A stretch of DNA of 5,509 bases, from contig NVTT01000042.1 in assembly GCA_002401655.1 (NCBI GenBank), positions 13,828-19,336 on the forward strand, in the 5' to 3' direction. Of the stretch, positions 1 through 5,509 are shown piece after piece; position 1 is the stretch's first letter, and each line of letters opens with the position of its first letter. A program made the translations under genes and the position numbers. Source of the DNA: Gammaproteobacteria bacterium (lineage in GTDB: Bacteria; Pseudomonadota; Gammaproteobacteria; Enterobacterales; Kangiellaceae). The notes beneath the pieces were generated by a model that worked only from the letters and a program-made list of their open reading frames with translations, was not told the DNA's origin and did no database searches.

Positions 1-19
1 TAGAGTTTTGATTTTCCAT
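1..19 (-). CDS. Possible first codons of a leftward gene, cut by the window edge
   Basis: Read leftward from base 19, an ATG opens a frame giving M-E-N-Q-N-S before the window ends. A GAGAAG stretch lies three bases before the ATG, the same geometry as GGAAAG before tyrS in this window. It would lie 99 bases downstream of the hutH stop on the same strand, so it could be the next gene of a hut cluster. Six codons are far too few to identify a product, and the ATG may be chance. Confidence 0.25.
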
Positions 20-57
20 TAACTTCTCACAACTGAAAAATGGCTATTAACACACAT

Positions 58-96
58 AAAAATAAAACCCAATTAGGCTAAAACTAGCATGCCTAA
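58..96 (-). terminator. Weak candidate terminator after hutH
   Basis: Read leftward after the hutH stop, TTAGGC (91-96) can pair with GCCTAA (73-78) around a 12-base loop. A T-rich stretch on the transcript strand follows (58-67). The stem is only six pairs, the loop is long, and about five bases separate the stem from the T-rich run. It may be inactive, or it may terminate hutH before any downstream gene. Confidence 0.3.
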
Positions 97-118
97 ATTA
101 AAAACTAGATTAAAAATT

Positions 119-1648
119 CTATTGAATTTCCATATCATCTATCCACTGACGACGATGGCTACGAAGAAACGCTCTTGCCTTCTCTATATCATCGCTAATC
201 ACTCGATCAACATCCAGAAAATCCACATGTTTTCTAAACTCATCAAAAATTTGTTGGGTTTTTGGCGATAGCGTCAGCTCCTTATTAAAGTCAATGGCTT
301 GTGCCGCGTGTAATAACTCAATAGCAAAGACAAAATTGGCATTATCTCTAATAGTTTTTAGTTTGTAGGCAGAAGTTGCTCCCATACTGACATGATCTTC
401 CTGTAATTGGCAGGTGGGGATAGTGTCAATACTCGCTGGGGTCGCCATGACTTTATTCTCATTGACTAAGGCTGCAGACGTGTATTGTGCAATCATTAGA
501 CCCGAATTTAATCCAAATTTAGCCACTAGAAAGTCAGGTAATCCTCTTTGCCCCGATAACAATTGATAAGTTCTGCGCTCCGAAACATAAACCAACTCAC
601 TTAAAGCAATCGCTAAGAAATCCAATGTTAAAGCCGTTGATTCACCATGCAAAGCGCCACCAAAAAGAATTTCATCTTCTTCGGGGAAAAATAACGGATT
701 ATCGGAAACACTGTTGACTTCTTTTTCAACAATATCACAGGCATAGTTATATGCTTGTCGTACCGCGCCATGAACTTGCGGAATACAGCGAAAAGAGTAA
801 GGATCTTGCTTGGATTTATTACAAGTGTCTAAGTCAAAATGGTTACTACCTTCCATTAACTTAACGAAATTTTTAGCCACCACAGTGCGTTCGGGATGAT
901 AAGAAGTGGTGTGATAAAGTGGATCGTAGAAAGTTTTTGAGGTACTAAATGCCTGCGCACTCATTGATGCAATGACATCCGCCGAGCGGACAAAATCGCC
1001 AATTTCTAACAATGAATCCACCGCATTAGCATTGATATACTGAATGCCATTAGTGATCGCCAGTCCTTCTTTAGGCTTTAAACGCAACGGTTTCCAACCA
1101 AGTTCTGCAAACGCTTTATCGGTTTTAACAATTTCACCATTCTGATAAACCGATCCTAACCCAATTAAAGGTAACCCCATATGAGCTAAAGGCGCCAAAT
1201 CGCCACTTGCACCCACACTGCCTTTTTGCGGAATGGTTGGAATAATATCGTTATTCCAAAAATCCAGAAAACGGTTCACTACGTCCATCGATATTCCGGT
1301 ACTGCCCCAGCGAAAGGTTAATAACTTGATAAACATAGTCAACCGAGAAAGTCTTTCAGGTACAATAGGACCAACACCTACAGCATGAGAAATAACGTGG
1401 TTATATTGTAGTAATTCCATTTCAGAATCTAATATACGAGTTTCACATAACGAACCAAATCCAGTATTTACCCCATAAATGTGCTGACCTTCTTTTGATT
1501 TAGTAATAACAAATTCATGCCCTTTCACAATCTTGCTGATCACCTCAGCTGACATTGAAAGCTGTGGTCGCGATTCAATAATTTCTTCTATATCTTTTAA
1601 AGAATAATACTTTGCTGTGATGCTATGGTTATTTGACTTATTTTCCAT
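119..1648 (-). CDS. hutH: Histidine ammonia-lyase
   Basis: This cytosolic enzyme removes ammonia from L-histidine to give trans-urocanate, the first step of histidine degradation. The 509-residue length matches the family. Visible motifs, in order: YGVNTGFG at 58-65 (active-site Tyr58); Ser87-His88, the pair typical of histidine-specific members where tyrosine and phenylalanine lyases differ; GSVGASGDLAPLAH from 143, whose Ala147-Ser148-Gly149 forms the MIO electrophile; Asn200; QDPYSFR at 281-287 (Tyr284, Arg287); and QEDHVSMG from 416 (Glu417). One oddity is GGALHGE at 330-336, where most HALs have GGNFHxE, so an active-site Phe is replaced by Leu333. Phrases such as ERRTYQL and IPQVHGA recall Bacteroidota HutH rather than the Pseudomonas type; this is from memory. 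The ATG start has AAGGGAG nine bases upstream. No hutU, hutI or hutC is recognisable nearby, so regulation is unknown. Confidence 0.93.
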   Translation of the reverse strand: MENKSNNHSITAKYYSLKDIEEIIESRPQLSMSAEVISKIVKGHEFVITKSKEGQHIYGVNTGFGSLCETRILDSEMELLQYNHVISHAVGVGPIVPERLSRLTMFIKLLTFRWGSTGISMDVVNRFLDFWNNDIIPTIPQKGSVGASGDLAPLAHMGLPLIGLGSVYQNGEIVKTDKAFAELGWKPLRLKPKEGLAITNGIQYINANAVDSLLEIGDFVRSADVIASMSAQAFSTSKTFYDPLYHTTSYHPERTVVAKNFVKLMEGSNHFDLDTCNKSKQDPYSFRCIPQVHGAVRQAYNYACDIVEKEVNSVSDNPLFFPEEDEILFGGALHGESTALTLDFLAIALSELVYVSERRTYQLLSGQRGLPDFLVAKFGLNSGLMIAQYTSAALVNENKVMATPASIDTIPTCQLQEDHVSMGATSAYKLKTIRDNANFVFAIELLHAAQAIDFNKELTLSPKTQQIFDEFRKHVDFLDVDRVISDDIEKARAFLRSHRRQWIDDMEIQ

Positions 1649-1727
1649 CTTGGCTGTCTCCCTTAACTTAAATAATTGTGGTGACTTAATGACTATTTAT
1701 CTGTTTAATATTAATTTGCACCCTTTA

Positions 1728-1736
1728 AATTTAGCA
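1728..1736 (-). promoter_or_regulatory. Weak candidate hutH promoter (extended -10)
   Basis: On the minus strand TGCTAAATT reads as TG-N-TAAATT, an extended -10 form with four of six matches to TATAAT, about 80 bases before the hutH ATG. A TTCACA that could serve as -35 lies 20 bases upstream of TAAATT, a longer gap than usual. In DNA this AT-rich such matches arise easily, so it is only a candidate. Confidence 0.22.
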
Positions 1737-1764
1737 CAGTTTAAGGATCAAAATGTGAAACTAT

Positions 1765-1796
1765 AAAAGAATGCTCCTCTTTGAGCGAAGAAGAGG
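1765..1796 (-). terminator. Candidate hairpin downstream of tyrS
   Basis: CCTCTT (1776-1781) pairs with AAGAGG (1791-1796), extended by a wobble pair between 1782 and 1790 to close a seven-base loop. Read leftward the stem is followed by seven mixed bases and then four T (1765-1768). This lies about 150 bases past the tyrS stop and before hutH, so it could end tyrS transcription. The T run is short and displaced, so it is not a textbook terminator. Confidence 0.3.
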
Positions 1797-1945
1797 CTGC
1801 TCATAATAAATAAAACTAGCTAATTAGGAATAAGAATCATTACTGTTTAGTATATCTAAAACCGATCGGAATGATCAAGTGCACCATAGAAAACGCGACA
1901 TATTTACTAGTAGTAAGTTGACTGGCTAAAACTCTAGAACAATCT

Positions 1946-3271
1946 CTACTTTGTAAATAAATGGTTTTTCTTTTTGCCTAACTTGACCATAAAAAAGCGA
2001 CCAAATAGTGCTTTGTCAGATGAAAAGATTTCACCTGATTTCCTATTGTCGTCATTTCCCTTAGTAATCCCATTCACCCAGACGGCATTACGCCCTAAAG
2101 CATCTTTTACTTCACGACCCACTTTTGCCATTCCACACTCGGATAACAGTGCGGTTAATGGTTTTTCTGCAAAATCCGCCGGCAATTCACTCGATGGCAA
2201 ACCGTCCTGTGCTAATTGCGACAGATCACTTTCAGATAAATCAGCCAATGCACCGCTAAACATTGCTTCGGTTATACGCTGTGCCGATTCAAGACCTTGT
2301 TTGCCATGAACCAACAACGTGACTTCTCTTGCTAAAATCGATTGTGCTTCGGGACGACCTTGTGCTTGTTTATCTTTTGCTTCGATGGCGTTGATTTCGT
2401 CTTCACTTAAGAACGTAAAGTATTTTAGAAAATTGTAAACATCGGCATCTGCCGAATTAAGCCAAAACTGGTAAAAGGCATATTGACTAGTCTTTTTAGC
2501 ATCAAGCCAAATAGTGCCAGACTCTGTTTTACCAAATTTAGTCCCATCGGACTTAGTGACTAATGGTAACGTCATTCCAAACACTTGCTTTCGATTCATT
2601 CGGCGAGTGAGATCAATACCGCCGGTAATATTTCCCCATTGGTCACTTCCACCGATTTGAATGGTGCAGTCATAACGCTTGTTAAGTTCGGCAAAATCGT
2701 ATGACTGTAAAATCATATAGGTAAATTCCGTAAAAGAAATGCCTTCGCCTTCTCTATCGATTCTTTGCTTAACTGACTCTTTTTGAATCATTTGATTAAT
2801 TGAGAAGTGTTTCCCCACATCTCTTAAGAAAGTTAATATATCAACTCCCTCGGTCCAATCGAGATTATTAGCTACAATGGCAGAGTTCTCGCCACAATCA
2901 AAATCAATAAACTGGCTCACTTGAGTTTTTAAACAATCGACCCATTCGCCGACGACTTCTTTTGTATTAAGTTGGCGCTCACTTGCTTTAAATGATGGAT
3001 CGCCAATCAATCCAGTGGAGCCTCCCACTAATGCAATGGGTTTATGACCATGCTGTTGAAAACGCTTCAAAGCGAGTAATGGCACTAAACTGCCAATATG
3101 TAAACTATCAGCGGTAGGGTCAAATCCACAATAGACAACCTTCATGCCTTCGTTTAAATGCTCTTTAAATGAATCTTCTGAGGTCATTTGTTGGATCATG
3201 CCTCTCCAGCCCAGATCTTTAACTAAGTCACCGTGAATTAAACTATCATTTGTTGCGTTTTTGTTACTCAT
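1946..3271 (-). CDS. tyrS: Tyrosyl-tRNA synthetase
   Basis: This class I aminoacyl-tRNA synthetase activates tyrosine with ATP and charges tRNA-Tyr in the cytosol, normally as a dimer. The 441-residue protein tracks E. coli TyrS (424 residues) throughout, with about ten extra N-terminal residues. Visible landmarks: YCGFDPTADS at 47-56 (tyrosine-binding region); the HIGH-class signature as HIGS at 58-61; GLIGDPS from 87; Tyr185, Gln189 and Asp192 in the tyrosine pocket; GGSDQWGNIT from 207; the KMSKS-class loop KFGKT at 245-249; and a C-terminal S4-like RNA-binding domain from about 370 to 437. The fourth signature position is Ser rather than His, probably normal variation. The start is supported by GGAAAG three bases upstream and by alignment of residues from about 16 with the E. 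coli N terminus. It is divergent from the peptidase gene; a promoter candidate lies at 3293-3321. Confidence 0.98.
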   Translation of the reverse strand: MSNKNATNDSLIHGDLVKDLGWRGMIQQMTSEDSFKEHLNEGMKVVYCGFDPTADSLHIGSLVPLLALKRFQQHGHKPIALVGGSTGLIGDPSFKASERQLNTKEVVGEWVDCLKTQVSQFIDFDCGENSAIVANNLDWTEGVDILTFLRDVGKHFSINQMIQKESVKQRIDREGEGISFTEFTYMILQSYDFAELNKRYDCTIQIGGSDQWGNITGGIDLTRRMNRKQVFGMTLPLVTKSDGTKFGKTESGTIWLDAKKTSQYAFYQFWLNSADADVYNFLKYFTFLSEDEINAIEAKDKQAQGRPEAQSILAREVTLLVHGKQGLESAQRITEAMFSGALADLSESDLSQLAQDGLPSSELPADFAEKPLTALLSECGMAKVGREVKDALGRNAVWVNGITKGNDDNRKSGEIFSSDKALFGRFFMVKLGKKKNHLFTK

Positions 3272-3292
3272 TAACTTTCCAAATCAAATTTT

Positions 3293-3321
3293 GTTTTAGT
3301 TACACCTTTCTTGATTTTCAA
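3293..3321 (-). promoter_or_regulatory. Candidate tyrS promoter
   Basis: On the minus strand TTGAAA (3316-3321, five of six matches to the -35 consensus) is followed by a 17-base spacer and TAAAAC (3293-3298, four of six). Transcription would begin near 3286, leaving a leader of about 15 bases that still contains the GGAAAG ribosome site. The -35 overlaps the end of the T run of the upstream hairpin, so this promoter would make tyrS independent of that hairpin and of the inserted element. Confidence 0.45.
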
Positions 3322-3396
3322 AAAAAGGATAAAATCAAATAATTGCCGTGAATCTAGATTAAAAATAGATCAACCAATTGACGGTGCATTTTATCC
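3320..3396 (-). terminator. Nested inverted repeat running into seven T, upstream of tyrS
   Basis: GGATAAAAT (3327-3335) is the exact reverse complement of ATTTTATCC (3388-3396). Inside it, GCCGT (3345-3349) pairs with ACGGT (3381-3385) including one wobble, and ATCTA (3352-3356) with TAGAT (3366-3370). Read leftward, the closing arm is followed at once by seven T (3320-3326), the geometry of an intrinsic terminator, though the stem is AT-rich and interrupted. It could stop leftward transcripts coming from the inserted element, or act as an attenuator if tyrS is transcribed from further upstream. Neither role is established. Confidence 0.4.
3388..3395. repeat. Left target-site duplication, ATTTTATC
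   Basis: ATTTTATC here is repeated exactly at 3559-3566, flanking the palindromic element, as expected for an 8-bp target duplication. The terminal repeats share one A with the right copy, so the boundary may instead be TTTTATCC (3389-3396) against TTTTATCT (3560-3567), with seven of eight matching. Confidence 0.7.
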
Positions 3397-3559
3397 TAGG
3401 AGCTTGTCCGAGAATAGGTATCGTTACGAGGAAGTGCAATTTTAAGTCATTTTTTTCGTTCATTGGAGGCAAATAGCGGGCTATTTAACGATAATGAACG
3501 GAAAAAAGGGCTGAAATAGCGCTTACGTAGTAGATGTTCTATTCTTGGACAAGCTCCTA
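3397..3559. mobile_element. MITE-like palindromic element, 163 bp, non-autonomous
   Basis: The ends are inverted repeats beginning TAGGAGCTTGTCC. They extend to 21 bp (3397-3417 against 3539-3559) with one difference, G3410 opposite T3546, which is a G-U pair in plus-strand RNA. The symmetry continues inward: CGTTCATT (3457-3464) against AATGAACG (3493-3500), flanked by T and A runs that also pair, and a centre of AAATAGC (3471-3477) and GCTATTT (3480-3486). The symmetry axis of ends and core coincides within half a base. There is no transposase ORF, so mobility would need an enzyme acting in trans. Terminal repeats plus an 8-bp duplication fit a miniature inverted-repeat element; I do not recognise the parent family. 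Confidence 0.85.
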
Positions 3560-3566
3560 TTTTATC
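3559..3566. repeat. Right target-site duplication, ATTTTATC
   Basis: Exact partner of the copy at 3388-3395. Its TTTTATC part (3560-3566) also forms an inverted repeat with GATAAAA (3571-3577) around a TCAA loop, so the uninterrupted target site was itself a small palindrome. Confidence 0.7.
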
Positions 3567-3603
3567 TCAAGATAAAACGAAGATGCATCAGTAATAATGG
3601 GAA

Positions 3604-5289
3604 GTGACTAAAAGTACGATGATAAAACAGGACTATAAACCGCGAATTAGCACAAAAGCCTTCTCAAATAATGCTTTTGCAACACTACCTGCGTGGATCT
3701 CTCACCCTTTTGCCATCATCGGTTATGCCTTGATTACGTTAATTTTAGCCATCATTCTATTTAAAGATGATGAAACATCTGCTGAAGACAGCATGATTGA
3801 ATCAAGTATCGATCGAGTTGTAGAGGAAGCAGAATCAGTTAAATCGATTCAGCTTGAGTCTGGTTCGATTAATTCAGGTCCAATTAACTTGGATCTATTT
3901 AACACAAATGAATCAGCTACCACAGCAAGTCAGGCAAAAATCAAAAATAGCCATTTTGAGAAACAAACCCCGAGAAAAGAAACAGCAATACCCACAGTAA
4001 GACCAGACAGTCTGATTCAATCTGAAAAGCAAACCACACCAGTCATTAATAAAGGCAAAAATACAAAATATTCTTCGCCGACCATCATTCCTTTAAATTT
4101 CAGTAATTCAAAAAATCAAAAGTACGCACTCAAACCGCTAATATCATCTTTAAAATGGAAATCTGAATCCGTTAGAAAAAATGATAACTTATCCTTAATA
4201 TTTAAAAGGATTGGCTTAACGCCTCAAATGGTTTATAAAATTAGCACTTTAGATAAGAACACCAAAATTCTAAGCAATTTGAGACCTGGTAAAAGTATCT
4301 ATTACCAACTAGATAAAAATAATCAATTGATGTCTCTCAAGTATGTTATTGATATGCAAAACACGCTTTATGTTGAAAGAGAGTCTTTTGAGAGGCGCGG
4401 TGCTGATTCAGAGATAAACAAAAACAATAAACTTGTCAGTCGAATGGTTAATAAAACCATTGAATATAGAACCGCTTATATCTCCGGAATCATCACTGAC
4501 TCTCTATTCTTGTCTGGTAAACGCGCAGGTATGAGTGACTCGTTAGTTATAAACTTCGCAAATATATTTGAATGGGACATAGATTTTATCTTAGATATTA
4601 GAGCGGGCGACAGCTTCTCATTACTTTACCAAGAAGAATTCTTAGATGGGGAAAAAATAGGAAATGGCAATATTATTGCCGCAGAAGTTGTCAATCGAGG
4701 CGATGTTATCAGAGCTATTCGTTATACCGACTCAAAGAATAATAGCGACTATTATTCTGATGCCGGACTCAGCATGCGAAAAGCTTTTTTGCGCGCGCCG
4801 GTAAATTTCAGATATATTTCTGATGGGTTTAATCCTAGGCGATTTCATCCCGTTCAAAAACGCATCAAACCTCATCGAGGAATTGATTATGCAGCACCGG
4901 TTGGGACTCCTATCAGAGCATCTGGTGATGGCAAAGTCATTGCTTCTGGCTATAATAAATTCAATGGTAAATACGTATTTATTCAACATGGTAATAGTAT
5001 CGTCACTAAATACCTTCACTTGTCTAAACGGCTAGTAAGCAGAGGTAAACGAGTCAAGCAAGGTCAGATAATTGGAAAACTGGGTAGTACTGGCATGGTA
5101 ACTGGTCCACATTTGCATTATGAATTTGTGGTGAATGGCGTTCATCGTAACCCTAGAACAGTCAGTTTACCAAAAGCAGAAGCTATTCCTAAATATGAAA
5201 AAGCCAATTTTTTAATTGCGAGTAAAGCATTAGTGCTCCAACTCGAGAATCGCAAGCAGATCCAATCGTCACAGCTAGTAGCGAAATAA
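3604..5289 (+). CDS. MepM-like M23 murein DD-endopeptidase, membrane anchored
   Basis: This is a zinc peptidase expected to cleave peptidoglycan cross-links in the periplasm, like E. coli MepM (YebA). One N-terminal membrane segment (FAIIGYALITLILAIILF, 36-53) should anchor it to the inner membrane. A Ser/Asn/Lys/Gln-rich linker spans about 55-175, followed by a LysM/OapA-like region (about 184-255), a Csd3-type middle domain (about 285-375) and the M23 domain (about 400-520). All metal and catalytic residues are visible: HRGID (His424, Asp428), YLHL (His472) and HLHYE (His503, His505). At 561 residues it is about 120 longer than MepM, largely because of the linker. An in-frame TAA at 3595 limits the start to GTG 3604 or ATG 3619. 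GGGAAG (3599-3604) overlaps the GTG and lies 14 bases before the ATG; I slightly favour ATG 3619, which removes five residues. anmK follows after two bases, implying co-transcription. Confidence 0.93.
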   Translation: MTKSTMIKQDYKPRISTKAFSNNAFATLPAWISHPFAIIGYALITLILAIILFKDDETSAEDSMIESSIDRVVEEAESVKSIQLESGSINSGPINLDLFNTNESATTASQAKIKNSHFEKQTPRKETAIPTVRPDSLIQSEKQTTPVINKGKNTKYSSPTIIPLNFSNSKNQKYALKPLISSLKWKSESVRKNDNLSLIFKRIGLTPQMVYKISTLDKNTKILSNLRPGKSIYYQLDKNNQLMSLKYVIDMQNTLYVERESFERRGADSEINKNNKLVSRMVNKTIEYRTAYISGIITDSLFLSGKRAGMSDSLVINFANIFEWDIDFILDIRAGDSFSLLYQEEFLDGEKIGNGNIIAAEVVNRGDVIRAIRYTDSKNNSDYYSDAGLSMRKAFLRAPVNFRYISDGFNPRRFHPVQKRIKPHRGIDYAAPVGTPIRASGDGKVIASGYNKFNGKYVFIQHGNSIVTKYLHLSKRLVSRGKRVKQGQIIGKLGSTGMVTGPHLHYEFVVNGVHRNPRTVSLPKAEAIPKYEKANFLIASKALVLQLENRKQIQSSQLVAK

Positions 5290-5291
5290 TA

Positions 5292-5509
5292 ATGAACGAT
5301 GATTTATATATTGGCTTAATGTCTGGAACTAGCATCGATGGCATTGACGTCGCGTTGGTTAAAATGACTCCATCTGAATGTATATTAGTGGCATTTTTAA
5401 ATTACCCAATCAAGCCAGAGATTAAACAAAATATTTCCAAACTAAGTAGCCCTCAATCTCGTAGCACCTCACTAGAATTTGAAAATAGAATTGAGTTAAT
5501 GGCAAAAAT
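5292..5509 (+). CDS. anmK: Anhydro-N-acetylmuramic acid kinase, N-terminal part, cut by window end
   Basis: AnmK is a cytosolic kinase that converts 1,6-anhydro-MurNAc, recovered from peptidoglycan turnover, to MurNAc-6-phosphate. Only 72 codons are present, with no stop before the edge. The diagnostic sequence is IGLMSGTSIDGIDVALV near residues 7-23, the N-terminal phosphate-binding signature of the family (G-x-M-S-G-T-S-x-D-G-x-D). The catalytic and C-terminal parts lie outside the window. The ATG begins two bases after the peptidase stop and has no strong ribosome site, so translation is probably coupled to the upstream gene. Both genes act on murein turnover, which fits a shared transcript. 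Confidence 0.95.
   Translation, partial: MNDDLYIGLMSGTSIDGIDVALVKMTPSECILVAFLNYPIKPEIKQNISKLSSPQSRSTSLEFENRIELMAK

Larger units (their letters stand above)
1649..1945. other. Non-coding spacer between tyrS 3' end and hutH 5' end
   Basis: This 297-base AT-rich stretch must carry the tyrS terminator and the hutH promoter, since both genes read leftward. I see no convincing ORF on either strand. The best hairpin is at 1776-1796 and a weak hutH promoter candidate is near 1728-1736; both are listed separately. CCGATCGG (1862-1869) is palindromic but has no room for a hairpin loop. No HutC- or CRP-like operator is evident. Confidence 0.6.
3378..3576 (+). promoter_or_regulatory. Peptidase-gene promoter apparently split by the inserted element
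   Basis: TTGACG (3378-3383, five of six -35 matches) and GATAAA (3571-3576, four of six -10 matches) are now 187 bases apart. If the 163-bp element and one copy of its 8-bp target repeat are removed, they become separated by exactly 16 bases, giving a start near 3583 and a short leader to the gene. The -10 remains next to the gene. Its nearest replacement -35 is TGGACA (3546-3551) inside the right terminal repeat, at a long 19-base spacing. Confidence 0.4.

Noticed and set aside
89..271. A 60-codon rightward ORF overlapping the hutH 3' end.
   Set aside because: It is mostly antisense to well-conserved hutH codons, with no recognisable domain.
1862..1869. CCGATCGG palindrome downstream of tyrS, followed leftward by four T.
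   Set aside because: An uninterrupted 8-bp palindrome leaves at most a two-base loop, so it cannot form a normal terminator hairpin.
1974..2309. A 111-codon rightward ORF inside tyrS.
   Set aside because: It is fully antisense to the conserved TyrRS C-terminal half, and its composition follows the tyrS reading frame.
3354..3389. An 11-codon leftward mini-ORF (M-H-R-Q-L-V-D-L-F-L-I) with AGGA in front, lying in the hairpin upstream of tyrS; considered as a leader peptide.
   Set aside because: It has no tyrosine codons, its apparent ribosome site is made at the insertion junction, and the better tyrS promoter candidate starts downstream of it. Short ORFs like this are common by chance.
3388..3393. 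Leftward TAAAAT (five of six -10 matches) as the tyrS promoter.
   Set aside because: No acceptable -35 lies 15-19 bases upstream, either in the present sequence or after paper excision of the element. TTGAAA-17-TAAAAC closer to tyrS is better.
3457..3507. The core hairpin of the inserted element, considered as an intrinsic terminator.
   Set aside because: In both directions the stem is followed by A-rich, not T-rich, transcript. The T run precedes the stem and simply extends the pairing.
4732..5035. Two ORFs (one leftward, one rightward) inside the M23 peptidase domain.
   Set aside because: Both overlap the catalytic region of a clear M23 gene in other frames and resemble no known protein.

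Overview
The window looks like chromosomal DNA of an AT-rich gammaproteobacterium. The tyrosyl-tRNA synthetase follows the Escherichia coli enzyme closely along its whole length. The order tyrS (leftward), MepM-like M23 peptidase and anmK (both rightward) is, from memory, a common gammaproteobacterial arrangement. I cannot name a genus.

Layout. Bases 1-118 hold a possible start of a leftward gene at the very edge and a weak candidate terminator. Bases 119-1648 (minus) encode a full-length histidine ammonia-lyase, hutH. Bases 1649-1945 are non-coding, with weak hairpin and promoter candidates only. Bases 1946-3271 (minus) encode tyrS. Bases 3272-3603 form the divergent region between tyrS and the peptidase gene; this is the most structured part of the window. 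Bases 3604-5289 (plus) encode a membrane-anchored MepM-like murein endopeptidase. Two bases later anmK starts at 5292 and runs off the end.

The divergent region contains a 163-bp MITE-like palindrome (3397-3559) with 21-bp terminal inverted repeats differing at one position. It is flanked by an 8-bp direct repeat (ATTTTATC). Removing it on paper joins TTGACG to GATAAA across a 16-bp spacer just upstream of the peptidase gene, so the insertion appears to have split a promoter. On the tyrS side, a nested inverted repeat (arms 3327-3335 and 3388-3396) runs directly into seven T in the leftward direction. It sits immediately upstream of, and overlaps, a separate tyrS promoter candidate.

Functionally, the peptidase and AnmK make a coherent pair: one opens peptidoglycan cross-links and the other recycles anhydro-MurNAc released by wall turnover. 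TyrRS is housekeeping translation. HutH is the first step of histidine breakdown; no other hut gene is recognisable here. I found no CRISPR array, tRNA or rRNA, and no clearly new multi-gene system. The element inserted between the divergent genes is the best lead.
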